Origin: Prevotella sp. CAG:924 | GTDB lineage: Bacteria > Bacteroidota > Bacteroidia > Bacteroidales > Bacteroidaceae | NCBI GenBank assembly: GCA_000431975.1 | Contig: HF988513.1 | Span: 1,252-37,004, forward strand | Length of the DNA stretch: 35,753 nt | Direction of reading: 5' to 3' | Part shown: in pieces, positions 1-7,943 of the stretch | How positions within the stretch are numbered: the first letter of the stretch is position 1 | Layout: each line of letters opens with the position of its first letter | Notes under the pieces: generated by a model | What the model was told of the DNA's origin: nothing | The model's input: the letters and a program-made list of their open reading frames with translations, nothing else | The model's database searches: none | Position numbers and translations under genes: made by a program

Positions 1-20
1 AACAAGAATTTCAGCAGGAG

Positions 21-983
21 ATGATTAAGCCTTATTGCATAGGACTTGATTTGGGAGGCACCAACTCAGTCTTTGGCATTGTCGACAGCCGTGGAGAGAT
101 CAAGGCAACGACATCTATCAAGACCAGAGGTTATGCTAACGTACAGGACTATGTAGACGCCAGTTGTGAGGCGCTCCAGCTTATCATCGATCAGGTTGGC
201 GGCATCGATACGATCAAGGCTATGGGAATCGGTGCTCCTAATGGCAATTACTATAACGGTACGATAGAGTTTGCCCCCAATCTGGAGTGGGCACGCGACG
301 GTGTTGTGCCTTTGGCAGAATTGTTCAAGGAGAAGCTGGGCATTCCCGTCGGTCTGACAAATGATGCCAATGCTGCTGCTATTGGTGAGATGACCTATGG
401 CGTAGCCCGTGGAATGAAGAATTTCATCGTGATCACCCTTGGTACCGGTGTCGGCTCTGGAATTGTTGTGAACGGCCAGGTGCTCTATGGCTCTGATGGC
501 TTTGCCGGAGAGTTAGGCCACGTGATTGTACGTCGTGAGAATGGCCGTCCCTGTGGTTGTGGCCGCAGTGGTTGCTTGGAGACTTATTGCTCGGCAACAG
601 GTGTTGCTCGTACGGCACGCGAGCTGCTCGCAACGACAAAGGAGCCGTCTTTGCTCCGTGAGCTGGATCCGGAGAAGATCACATCGCTGGATGTATCGAT
701 CGCTGCCGGCAAGGGCGACGCTCTGGCAAAGCAGATCTATCAGTTCACTGGTGAGCTGCTCGGTGAGGCTTGCGCAGACTTTATGGCATTCTCTGCTCCG
801 GAAGCATTTATCTTCTTCGGTGGCCTGACCAAGGCTGGTGACCTGCTGATGAAACCCCTCGTGGATAGCTACGACAAGCATGTGCTGAAGATCTATAAGG
901 GCAAGGCTAAGTTCCTTGTCAGTGGTCTTGATGGTAGCTCGGCAGCAGTGCTCGGAGCTTCGGCCATAGGTTGGGAAATGTAA
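21..983 (+). CDS. glk: ROK-family glucokinase
   Basis: This 320-residue protein is a ROK-family sugar kinase, most likely a cytoplasmic glucokinase that phosphorylates glucose at C6 with ATP at the entry of glycolysis. The N-terminal phosphate-binding motif DLGGTN lies at residues 10-15, the catalytic pair N114-D115 follows, GELGH is at 163-167, and the ROK zinc-binding motif CGCGRSGC is at 178-185. Length is normal for the family. The start is supported by a purine-rich AGGAG just upstream. It stands alone, followed 40 bases later by a strong terminator. Exact sugar preference (glucose, mannose, N-acetyl sugars) cannot be read from sequence alone. Presence of the zinc motif and absence of a DNA-binding domain argue against a ROK repressor. 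Confidence 0.93.
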   Translation: MIKPYCIGLDLGGTNSVFGIVDSRGEIKATTSIKTRGYANVQDYVDASCEALQLIIDQVGGIDTIKAMGIGAPNGNYYNGTIEFAPNLEWARDGVVPLAELFKEKLGIPVGLTNDANAAAIGEMTYGVARGMKNFIVITLGTGVGSGIVVNGQVLYGSDGFAGELGHVIVRRENGRPCGCGRSGCLETYCSATGVARTARELLATTKEPSLLRELDPEKITSLDVSIAAGKGDALAKQIYQFTGELLGEACADFMAFSAPEAFIFFGGLTKAGDLLMKPLVDSYDKHVLKIYKGKAKFLVSGLDGSSAAVLGASAIGWEM

Positions 984-1022
984 TAAGTAATCAAAGGAAA
1001 TAAAGATAGTTAGACAATATGG

Positions 1023-1060
1023 AAGGACGGTCGGGGAGTTTTCCCCAACCGTCCTTTTTT
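1023..1060 (+). terminator. Rho-independent terminator after glucokinase
   Basis: Bases 1023-1031 pair with 1048-1056 and bases 1033-1037 pair with 1042-1046, with one mismatch and a GTTT loop. A T-run at 1055-1060 follows. This is a textbook intrinsic terminator for the glucokinase transcript. Confidence 0.93.
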
Positions 1061-1680
1061 AGTAAAGCGGGAAGAAGATGGGCTGTCCGGTACTAAAGAC
1101 AATACGGTAGTGGGGCGAAACCGGACTGCAGGTACGGGATGAAGGCGTGGATCGGGGGCATTGATTTTTCAAGCTAAATGCCCATCATCGGGCATATCCG
1201 GTCTTAACAGCCAATATATCCGAACTTTTATGAGTCAAGAGTTGTAACCTGTCAAGGAATTCTGTATGTTTTTTCCTAATAGTTTATTTTTTAGGATAGC
1301 TTTCTACAAGGTGTCTACCGTTTCAGTTTATGAAGAGAAAAACTGTCTGGGTTAAACCAGGAAAAGTCAGGAATATATAATCAAGGGTAAAGTAATATGT
1401 GGCTCGTTGGGCAAGTAGCATAATACTCGTTGGCAAGGGAGCATAATACTCGTTGGGCAAGTAGCATAATGCTCCCTTTCCGGGCGGACGGCTCGTACTG
1501 ATTTAGTCAGGCTTTCCCAAGCGTCATCAAACCGTTTGGTATCATGTCATGATTTGCCGGCGCCCTTTCGTTCTCTTGTCATCCTCCTATCCGTCATTTC
1601 GCCTCGCCGTAGTCCGTTGCCGATAAGGACTGCGATAGGCCTGCCTGGAATGGTGTGAGATATCTTTCGACTTCCGGGAT
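1061..1680. other. Long gene-free interval
   Basis: I see no credible coding frame between the glucokinase terminator and the terminator of the ammonium-transport operon. The interval holds the three-copy 23-bp repeat listed separately and a short hairpin (ATGCCC pairing with GGGCAT around 1178-1195). No Bacteroidota promoter followed by an open frame was found. It may be a decayed gene or spacer. Confidence 0.55.
1403..1471. repeat. Three tandem copies of a 23-bp repeat
   Basis: Units lie at 1403-1425, 1426-1448 and 1449-1471. Each begins CTCGTTGG and ends AGCATAAT plus one base. Units 1 and 3 differ only in the last base; unit 2 lacks one G and carries GGG in place of GT in the middle. The end of the array forms an inverted repeat: AAGGGAGCAT at 1435-1444 is complementary to ATGCTCCCTT at 1469-1478. 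Function unknown. Confidence 0.85.
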
Positions 1681-1730
1681 AAAAAAATCCGTGCCGTCCG
1701 AAATGCTTGTTCTATTATCGGGCGGCACGG
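1681..1730 (-). terminator. Terminator of the glnB-amt operon
   Basis: Bases 1689-1701 are complementary to 1718-1730 with a single imperfect pair, giving a GC-rich 13-bp stem. Read on the minus strand, the stem is followed by a T-run (A-run at 1681-1687 on the plus strand). It lies 120 bases beyond the amt stop codon. Confidence 0.85.
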
Positions 1731-1851
1731 CAAACAAGATTAGAGCTTTTACATTTTCAGCCTAACTTCTTTTCAGAATGTAGGTTCTATCGGCTTGTAA
1801 TTGTGTTGTTGTTTATATAACCTTACTAGATAATGCGTGAAAGACTTGTCG

Positions 1852-3111
1852 TTACATATCGTATGCGGCCTCACCATGCTCATAGATGTCAAGACCCTCT
1901 TCCTCGACGCGTTTTCCGACTCTAATGCCGCATACGGCATCGACGATCTTGAATAGGATGAATGTCATCACTGCGCTGAAGACGATTGATATGAGGGTTG
2001 CGACGATCTGTATCCACAGCTGGTGCCAGTCGCCATAGAGCGCGCCCTGTGCGCCGTCGGCGCCGGTGACCAATCGTGTGGCGAAGACACCCGTGAGGAT
2101 GGAACCGATGATGCCACCGATGCCATGTACGCCGAATGCGTCAAGGGCATCGTCGTATCCGAACTTAGGCTTAACGACGGCCACCATCCAGAAGCATACG
2201 AGAGAGGTGATGGCACCTATGCACAGGGCACCGGGGATGTCGGTAGAGCCGGCTGCCGGAGTGATGGCTACAAGACCTGCCACGGCACCCGTACAGGCAC
2301 CTACGGTAGTCGGCTTCTTGTTGACGATCCAGTCGATGACCATCCAGGTGAGGGCTGCCGCACAGGTGGAGATATGGGTCACGAGGAAGGCGTTGGCTGC
2401 CAGTCCATCGGCTGCCAGTCCGCTGCCGGCGTTGAATCCGAACCATCCGAGCCAGAGGAGAGCGGTGCCAATGAATACGAACGGAATGTTGTGGGGAGTG
2501 AAGGGCTTGCCCGGACGGTAGTCTTTACGCCGGCCTACGAGCAGTGCCATGATGAAGGCAGACACTCCGGCATTGATATGCACCACCGTGCCGCCGGCAA
2601 AGTCGATGGCTCCCATGTCCATCAGGAAGCCGCCTCCCCATACCCAGTGAGCCACAGGCAGATAGACGAGGATGCTCCACAGAACCGTGAAGAGGAGGAA
2701 TCCTGAGAATTTCACGCGCTCGGCAAAAGCACCCAGGATGAGTGCCGGCGTGATGATGGCAAACATACACTGGAACATGACGAAGATCAGTTCGGGTATG
2801 CCGCCTGTGGTGAGGGTGTCGAGCGTGATGCCCTTGAGCATCACCTTGTCAAAACCGCCAATGCCGTATTTGAACAGATTGCCCTGAAAACCGGAACCGA
2901 AAACAAGACTGTAGCCGAAGATCACCCAGATAAGACTTACCACAATGACGATGGTAAGGCTTTGCATGATCACGCTAAGCATGTTCTTCCGGCGTACCAG
3001 ACCTCCATAGAATAAGGCGATGCCGGGAATGGTCATCAACAGTACCAAGATGGTGGCAACGATCATCCAAGCCGTGTTTCCTGAATTGAGGGATATTATT
3101 GCTGGCGTCAT
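1852..3111 (-). CDS. amt: Ammonium transporter (Amt family)
   Basis: This 419-residue integral membrane protein belongs to the Amt/Mep/Rh ammonium channel family and conducts ammonium across the inner membrane. About eleven hydrophobic segments are apparent. The family signature around residues 170-182 (DFAGGTVVHINAG) supplies the first pore histidine, H178; the second is H329 in FGVHGIGG. The cytoplasmic C-terminal tail carries VGKRVEEEGLDIYEHGEAAY, the conserved tail that interacts with PII proteins. The gene lies 48 bases downstream of a PII gene on the same strand, the usual glnK-amtB arrangement, so PII probably gates the channel. Expression under nitrogen limitation is expected from the family, not shown here. 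Confidence 0.96.
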   Translation of the reverse strand: MTPAIISLNSGNTAWMIVATILVLLMTIPGIALFYGGLVRRKNMLSVIMQSLTIVIVVSLIWVIFGYSLVFGSGFQGNLFKYGIGGFDKVMLKGITLDTLTTGGIPELIFVMFQCMFAIITPALILGAFAERVKFSGFLLFTVLWSILVYLPVAHWVWGGGFLMDMGAIDFAGGTVVHINAGVSAFIMALLVGRRKDYRPGKPFTPHNIPFVFIGTALLWLGWFGFNAGSGLAADGLAANAFLVTHISTCAAALTWMVIDWIVNKKPTTVGACTGAVAGLVAITPAAGSTDIPGALCIGAITSLVCFWMVAVVKPKFGYDDALDAFGVHGIGGIIGSILTGVFATRLVTGADGAQGALYGDWHQLWIQIVATLISIVFSAVMTFILFKIVDAVCGIRVGKRVEEEGLDIYEHGEAAYDM

Positions 3112-3159
3112 AATATATTTGCTTTTAATGATTTTTTCTACTCGTTCTCTCTTGCGTTT

Positions 3160-3516
3160 TTATTTCTCGTGCTCGGCATTATAGAGCGCGATGTCGCCTC
3201 TCTCACCGGTACGGATGCGTATGGCATCTTCCACGGGGATCACAAAGATGCGTCCGTCACCAATCTCGCCGGTATAGGCGGCTTTCATGACAGCCTGGAT
3301 GGTCTTCTCTACGTTGATCTCCCGTACGATGATGGAGATAAGGATGCGTTCGATAGAACTTGTGTCGTAAGCCACTCCACGATAAATGCGGGCCTCACGG
3401 GTCTTTCCGATGCCTCTCACTTCATAATACGAGAACCATTCAATGTCAGCCTCGAGCAAGGCCTCCTTGACATCATCGAATCGGGTCCTTCGGATAATTG
3501 CCTCAATTTTTTTCAT
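3160..3516 (-). CDS. glnB: PII nitrogen regulatory protein
   Basis: A 118-residue PII signal protein that senses ATP/ADP and 2-oxoglutarate and binds partners such as Amt. The core matches GlnB: MKKIEAIIRR at the N-terminus, YTGEIGDGRIFV at 81-92 and the ATP-binding IRIRTGERGD at 99-108. The T-loop is unusual. Tyr50 aligns with the uridylylated Tyr51 of E. coli GlnB, but the segment normally reading GRQKG reads GKTRE, so the glutamine that coordinates Mg-2-oxoglutarate is Thr39, and the loop is one residue shorter. I recall a similar T-loop in other Bacteroidota PII proteins, so it is likely a lineage form, not decay. First gene of the glnB-amt operon. Whether it is glnB- or glnK-like in role cannot be decided. 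Confidence 0.94.
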   Translation of the reverse strand: MKKIEAIIRRTRFDDVKEALLEADIEWFSYYEVRGIGKTREARIYRGVAYDTSSIERILISIIVREINVEKTIQAVMKAAYTGEIGDGRIFVIPVEDAIRIRTGERGDIALYNAEHEK

Positions 3517-3540
3517 AATGATGTGGTTTATGTGTTAATC

Positions 3541-4152
3541 TGTATATCTGAAAAATATTCAGTTGTTTACGTTTGCGCTTTGATGATGGGAGTGTTCCGA
3601 TCTGAAGGATATCCGGGTAGGGGCATCCTTTCGGACAGCTACAGGCTCACTGCCGGTTCCCGACAGGCCCCGAATAGGCTTCAAGTGACGACCGGTCTCC
3701 ATCATTGCCCAAGGAGAGGCGGCATTATCAGGATGATAGTTTAATAAGATGTTTATCATATACTATATAATATTGTCTTTTTGGTGTTTAAATGATAAAT
3801 ATTGTGACGTTTTGTCATCTTCGTGTGCAAAATTATAGAAAATAGGAATTAAAATATAATTATAGGCTAACTTTTTGTATTTATTTCCCCACACACTTAC
3901 AGTTGTTAACCTATATATCCAAGAAAGTGATATATTGTCATGAAAATAAAGCAATATGCTTACATATTGTCATGTATTAAAATTGTAAGATGTCTAAAAG
4001 ATTTTGAATCGGGCAATATGTAATACAAAAAGTCATAATATCCCTGTAAATGATGACTTCTTGAGGGGATTATCCTATATAAGGATGCCACTTTCAGTGA
4101 AACGGGTACACACCTCCGAGTTATCGTTACAGACCTTTTGTCTGTTCTCCGC
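3541..4152. promoter_or_regulatory. AT-rich regulatory region upstream of glnB-amt
   Basis: About 600 bases without a gene separate glnB and the aldo/keto reductase. From about 3760 it is very AT-rich. The 11-mer ATATTGTCATG occurs at 3932-3942 and again at 3964-3974, exactly 32 bases apart; shorter relatives (ATATTGTC at 3770-3777, ATATTGTGACG at 3799-3809) lie closer to glnB. A minus-strand TAATTTTG (3828-3835) matches the Bacteroidota -7 consensus, but no good -33 box is seen. I infer a multi-site control region, probably for the nitrogen operon. Confidence 0.45.
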
Positions 4153-4160
4153 TATCTTTG
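4153..4160 (+). promoter_or_regulatory. Bacteroidota -7 promoter element for the aldo/keto reductase
   Basis: TATCTTTG matches TAnnTTTG and lies 25 bases before the ATG at 4186. No convincing -33 box lies at the expected distance. The element argues against the longer reading frame that begins upstream at 4138. Confidence 0.6.
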
Positions 4161-4185
4161 CATAAGGATTAAAAACAGAAGAATT

Positions 4186-5319
4186 ATGAATAGAAGAAAT
4201 TTTCTGAAACGGGCTTCCGGCTGTGCTTTGGTTGCAGTCGGAGCAATGACGGGCATGGGACGGATCTTTGCCGGACCGATGTCTGTCAAGGAGGGTAAGA
4301 CTGATAAGCTCTCGGACAATCTTGGACAAGGAAAAGATATGGAACGCCGCAATCTGGGTGGGATGAATGTGTCTGCTATCGGTTTGGGGTGTCTGCCGAT
4401 GGTAGGCTATTATGGTGGCAGATATGACAGGAAAGATATGATTGCCCTCATCCGGCGGGCATACGATCAGGGAGTTACACTGTTTGATACAGCGGAGGTG
4501 TACGGACCTTATACCAGTGAGGAGTGGGTGGGCGAAGCTGTCGCACCGTTCCGTAACAAGGTCAAGATTGAGACGAAATTCGGGTTCGGTGTGGAAGAAG
4601 GTCAGCCGACAGCTTTGAATAGCCGGCCTGACCATATCCGGCGGGCTGTGGAAGGCTCATTGCGTCGGTTGCGCACAGACCATATCGATCTGCTTTACCA
4701 GCATCGTGTGGATCCGAATGTGCCCATGGAAGATGTGGCTGGTGTGGTAAAGGACCTGATGCAGGAAGGCAAGGTATTGCATTGGGGATTGTCTGAGGCA
4801 AGTGCCCGTTCCATACGTCGTGCGCATGCCGTATGCCCGCTTTCGGCGGTACAGAGCGAATATGCCATCTGGTGGCGTGAGCCGGAGACAAAGATCTTTC
4901 CCACCCTTCAAGAACTGGGTATCGGTTTTGTGCCTTATTGTCCACTCGGACGAGCGTTCCTGACGGGAACGATCAACGCGGACAGCCGTTTCCAGAAGGG
5001 AGACAGACGGTATAACTTGCCACAGTTCCAGCCGGAAGCGTTGAAACACAATATGCCGTTGGTCTATCTCGTCGAGGAATGGGCGAGACGAAAGGGGGTG
5101 ACCCCGGCACAGTTTGCCTTAATATGGATGCTTTCGCGCAAGTCTTGGATTGTGCCTATTCCCGGTACGACTAATCCTACTCATCTGGATGACTTTCTCG
5201 GTGCCGCCACTGTACGGCTGACTCCCTACGAGATGGAGGAGTTCGATGCTGCTTATGCCAAGATTGATCTGATGGGACATCGTGCCGACCCGTTCACGGA
5301 AAGTCAGATAGACAAGTGA
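4186..5319 (+). CDS. Tat-exported aldo/keto reductase
   Basis: A 377-residue aldo/keto reductase with a twin-arginine signal peptide. The N-terminus has RRNFLK at residues 3-8, followed by a hydrophobic stretch, matching the Tat consensus, so the folded protein with its NADP(H) is probably exported. After a linker the AKR barrel begins near residue 53. The catalytic tetrad can be assigned as D101, Y106, K131 and H173, in FDTAEVYG, ETKFGFG and LYQHRVD. The phosphate-binding end IPGTTNP is near the C-terminus. The start at 4186 is preferred over a longer frame because a -7 element lies just upstream. Substrate unknown. The neighbouring convergent AraC gene and the exported flavodoxin and decarboxylase genes beyond it suggest a shared regulon. 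Confidence 0.9.
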   Translation: MNRRNFLKRASGCALVAVGAMTGMGRIFAGPMSVKEGKTDKLSDNLGQGKDMERRNLGGMNVSAIGLGCLPMVGYYGGRYDRKDMIALIRRAYDQGVTLFDTAEVYGPYTSEEWVGEAVAPFRNKVKIETKFGFGVEEGQPTALNSRPDHIRRAVEGSLRRLRTDHIDLLYQHRVDPNVPMEDVAGVVKDLMQEGKVLHWGLSEASARSIRRAHAVCPLSAVQSEYAIWWREPETKIFPTLQELGIGFVPYCPLGRAFLTGTINADSRFQKGDRRYNLPQFQPEALKHNMPLVYLVEEWARRKGVTPAQFALIWMLSRKSWIVPIPGTTNPTHLDDFLGAATVRLTPYEMEEFDAAYAKIDLMGHRADPFTESQIDK

Positions 5320-5385
5320 TGATATGGCGGCATAAGGATGGATATGTCGATATGTTTCTGTGGAAGAATGCTGAAAGCCTGTTTG

Positions 5386-6288
5386 TCAAGAGTGCAGTCC
5401 CTGATAGTATGCCGACGGAGTGATGCCCTCCTGTTTCTTGAACATGCGGCTGAAGTGCTGGGGATATTCGAAACCGAGCTTGTCGGATACTTGTGACACG
5501 GTCTCGCCGGCAGCCAGTCCGTTCTTGGCGAGGCGGATAACGAACCGACGGATGTGATTGCTGGCCGTGTCACCGGTGGTCTTCTTGATGACGTCGCCGA
5601 AATAGTTGGGTGACAGGCACAGCTGATCGGCACAATACTGCACGGTGGGCAGACCGAGGGTGAGCTGCAGCTTGTCGTCGAAATAATCACGAAGCAGACG
5701 GTCGAAACGGACAAGGATGTCGGAGTTCTCGATCTTGCGGGTCAGGAACTGGCGGTTGTAGAACCGTTGGCAGAAGTTGAGCATCAGTTCGATATAGCCT
5801 ACGAGGATGGCGTTCTGGAGCCCGTCCGGCTTCTTACATAGCTCGTCCTCTATCTGGCGCATGAGGGAGACGAGCATATCGTGCTCCTCATCCGTCATGT
5901 GCAGGGCCTCATTGACGTGGTAGTCGAAGAATGTATATTCCTTGATGCGCTTCTCAAGGGGGGACCCATGCAGCAGGTCGGGATGGAACAGGAGTGCCCA
6001 GCCTGTAATGGCCACCCGTTCGCCATTATCCTCCTTGCCTCCCACCTGTCCGGGGGCCACACACAGCAGCGTACCCTTGTTGTAGTCGTATTTGCCGCAG
6101 CCATAGTCCAGGTCCACGTCGGCGTCGTCGCGGAGGAACAGTCCGTACACGCTGTAGTCGTTCAGGCTGTGACGTATGGGGGATACCTCGGCATAGTCGA
6201 TGACGCTGACCAACGGGTGCTGGTCGATATGTCCGAGGTAGCGACCGTAGTCACTGACGTTCCTTACTTTCAGAATCTTGCTCATCAT
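5386..6288 (-). CDS. AraC-family transcriptional regulator
   Basis: About 300 residues. The C-terminal 100 residues carry the AraC/XylS double helix-turn-helix (first helix pair around LPTVQYCADQLCLSPNYFGD; second around VSQVSDKLGFEYPQHFSRMF, ending with KKQEGITPSAYY). The N-terminal half is a cupin-like sensor region with no assignable ligand. The start is at 6288 or 6285 (two adjacent ATGs, MMSKILKV); a more upstream start would lie across the -7 element at 6308-6315. It is transcribed divergently from the small gene, decarboxylase and flavodoxin and converges on the aldo/keto reductase, so it is the likely controller of this cluster. That last point is inference from position. Confidence 0.92.
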   Translation of the reverse strand: MMSKILKVRNVSDYGRYLGHIDQHPLVSVIDYAEVSPIRHSLNDYSVYGLFLRDDADVDLDYGCGKYDYNKGTLLCVAPGQVGGKEDNGERVAITGWALLFHPDLLHGSPLEKRIKEYTFFDYHVNEALHMTDEEHDMLVSLMRQIEDELCKKPDGLQNAILVGYIELMLNFCQRFYNRQFLTRKIENSDILVRFDRLLRDYFDDKLQLTLGLPTVQYCADQLCLSPNYFGDVIKKTTGDTASNHIRRFVIRLAKNGLAAGETVSQVSDKLGFEYPQHFSRMFKKQEGITPSAYYQGLHS

Positions 6289-6307
6289 TCTTTCCATTAA
6301 ACAGATA

Positions 6308-6315
6308 CAAAGATA
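6308..6315 (-). promoter_or_regulatory. -7 promoter element for the AraC-family gene
   Basis: On the minus strand these bases read TATCTTTG, a perfect TAnnTTTG match, 19-22 bases before the adjacent start codons at 6288 and 6285. A -33 box is not clear. Confidence 0.6.
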
Positions 6316-6413
6316 AGGCATTTAGCGTACAATGAATCATGTCGATGGGTAAATTCCGTAAAATGGGTAGGGTTTGCCGACTTATGGTTACAGGGCACTT
6401 CCTCATCGTGATG

Positions 6414-6421
6414 TAATTTTG
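6414..6421 (+). promoter_or_regulatory. -7 promoter element of the divergent redox operon
   Basis: TAATTTTG matches TAnnTTTG and lies 24 bases before the ATG at 6446. Between it and the opposing AraC promoter, ATGGGTA occurs at 6345-6351 and 6363-6369 (18 bases apart), a possible pair of regulator half-sites. Confidence 0.55.
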
Positions 6422-6445
6422 CATCAGATAATCAACAGGAAAATA

Positions 6446-6670
6446 ATGGAACAGGAAACAGGATCATTTGAAGAATTGTGCATGGATGAGGCGGTGTGCT
6501 TCATTGCGGACCGCCACCATGTCACGCCACGACAACTCTTGCGTAATTTCCTTTCCGGAGAGATGGCTCCAAGAGTTGAAGGCCCGGTGAGGACGGTCAT
6601 ATCCTTAGAGCCAAACGAAAGGGAGATACTGAAAGGATTGGTTGAGGCCATGCATGATGAAAGAGGATAG
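6446..6670 (+). CDS. Small protein of unknown function (74 residues)
   Basis: I do not recognise a named family. The 74-residue product starts MEQETGSFEELCMDEAV and has no signal peptide or membrane segment. Residues around ADRHHVTPRQLLRNFL look like a short helical unit that could resemble a helix-turn-helix or adaptor fold, followed by a C-terminal helix (NEREILKGLVEAMH). The start at 6446 is chosen because a -7 element lies just upstream at 6414; the frame remains open further 5'. It opens the operon leading, 103 bases later, into the exported decarboxylase and flavodoxin, divergent from the AraC gene. A small regulatory or partner protein is a guess only. Confidence 0.7.
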   Translation: MEQETGSFEELCMDEAVCFIADRHHVTPRQLLRNFLSGEMAPRVEGPVRTVISLEPNEREILKGLVEAMHDERG

Positions 6671-6773
6671 AAAGACAAGATCATGAAAATGTATTGGCGT
6701 CGTACCCCACGCCCGCAGTAGTAGCAGGTACGGCGGTCAGTTAAGTAAGGGCTTATAATTCATTATTGGAAAC

Positions 6774-7922
6774 ATGAGAAAGATAATAAGTATGATTGCC
6801 TTCGTGCTAGCAGGTTGCTTGTCCACGATGGCACAGACAACAGACGACATGAACAGAATGGAAGAATGCAGACAGAACTACCGCACGTTGTTCGGCGGCG
6901 AGGCCCTGACAGGGCAGGGTACGGATCCTGAGATGATGGACATCCTGCAGAAGTTCATCTTCGGCGAGGTGTTCCGGACGGGCGACCTGACCGTGCGGCA
7001 ACGCGAGATGATCACGTGCATCACCCTTGCCACCCTGCAGACGCTTCCGCAACTGAAGGCCCACGCCGGGGCAGCGCTCAATGTGGGAGTTACTCCCGAA
7101 GAGCTGCGTGAGGTGATGTACCTCACCGCTCCGTTCATTGGCTTTCCTAAAATGCTGAATGCCGTGGCCACGGTGAATGAGGTGTTTAAGGAACGGGGCA
7201 TCTCCCTGCCGTTGGACAGACAGGGAACGGTGACGGAGGAGACACGTCACGCGACGGGCAAGGCCATTCAGGACAAGCTCTATCCCGGCGGCATCGCCTC
7301 GGTGATGAAGGGATTGCCCGCCGACATGGGCAAGGACGTGGAGCAGTTTCTTACCGACTGTTTCTTCGGAGACATTTACAGTCGCGGGGCCCTGGACTTG
7401 CCGACACGTGAATTGCTGGGCTACTGTGTGCTGACGGCCATGGAGGCGGAGAGCCAGCTTCATTCGCACTATCACGGCAACATCAACGTGAGCAACACGC
7501 CCGAGACGCTGACGGCTGCCGTCATCCAGTGTCTGCCTTATATTGGCTTCCCGGCTGCCATCAAGGCGTTGCGCATCATCAAGGAAGAATACGCCAGGCG
7601 CGTTCCTGCTGAAGACAACCTGGTGCGCCTGTCCAAGATCACCGTCGACCCGGCGCGGCTGGAAGCCTACAATGCCTTCCTGAAGGAGGAGATCGAGGCG
7701 TCGATGCGGTTGGAGCCGGGCGTATTGACGCTCTATGCCACCGCCGAGAAGGACACACCGAACAAGGTGACCATCCTGGAAATCTATGCCGACCGTGCGG
7801 CCTACGAGAGTCATCTGAAAACGCCGCACTTCAAGAAGTACAAGCAGGGCACGCTCGCGATGGTGAAGGAATTGGAACTGGTGGACGTGAAGCCGCTGAT
7901 ACCGGGACTAAAAATCAAATAA
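6774..7922 (+). CDS. Exported carboxymuconolactone decarboxylase-like protein with C-terminal monooxygenase-like domain
   Basis: A 382-residue three-domain fusion. Residues 1-20 form a signal peptide; cleavage could be after TMA at 20, or the LAGC at 12-15 could act as a lipobox. The first carboxymuconolactone decarboxylase (CMD/AhpD-like) domain spans about 50-135, with the helix containing LPQLKAHAGAA (H97). A second spans about 185-270, with histidines at 230, 232 and 234. No AhpD-type CxxC is present, so thiol peroxidase chemistry is unlikely. Residues 283-365 resemble an ABM (antibiotic biosynthesis monooxygenase, dimeric alpha/beta) domain, including YESHLKTPHFKKYK. Followed 21 bases later by the flavodoxin gene, so the two are very likely cotranscribed. 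Substrate unknown. Confidence 0.88.
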   Translation: MRKIISMIAFVLAGCLSTMAQTTDDMNRMEECRQNYRTLFGGEALTGQGTDPEMMDILQKFIFGEVFRTGDLTVRQREMITCITLATLQTLPQLKAHAGAALNVGVTPEELREVMYLTAPFIGFPKMLNAVATVNEVFKERGISLPLDRQGTVTEETRHATGKAIQDKLYPGGIASVMKGLPADMGKDVEQFLTDCFFGDIYSRGALDLPTRELLGYCVLTAMEAESQLHSHYHGNINVSNTPETLTAAVIQCLPYIGFPAAIKALRIIKEEYARRVPAEDNLVRLSKITVDPARLEAYNAFLKEEIEASMRLEPGVLTLYATAEKDTPNKVTILEIYADRAAYESHLKTPHFKKYKQGTLAMVKELELVDVKPLIPGLKIK

Positions 7923-7943
7923 CCTTATTATAATAAACGGATT

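Noticed and set aside
1403..1471. Tandem 23-bp repeats as a CRISPR array
   Set aside because: Units are directly adjacent with no unique spacers and no cas genes nearby.
4138..4185. Longer start for the aldo/keto reductase
   Set aside because: The extension contains the -7 promoter element and places 16 residues before a proper Tat signal peptide.
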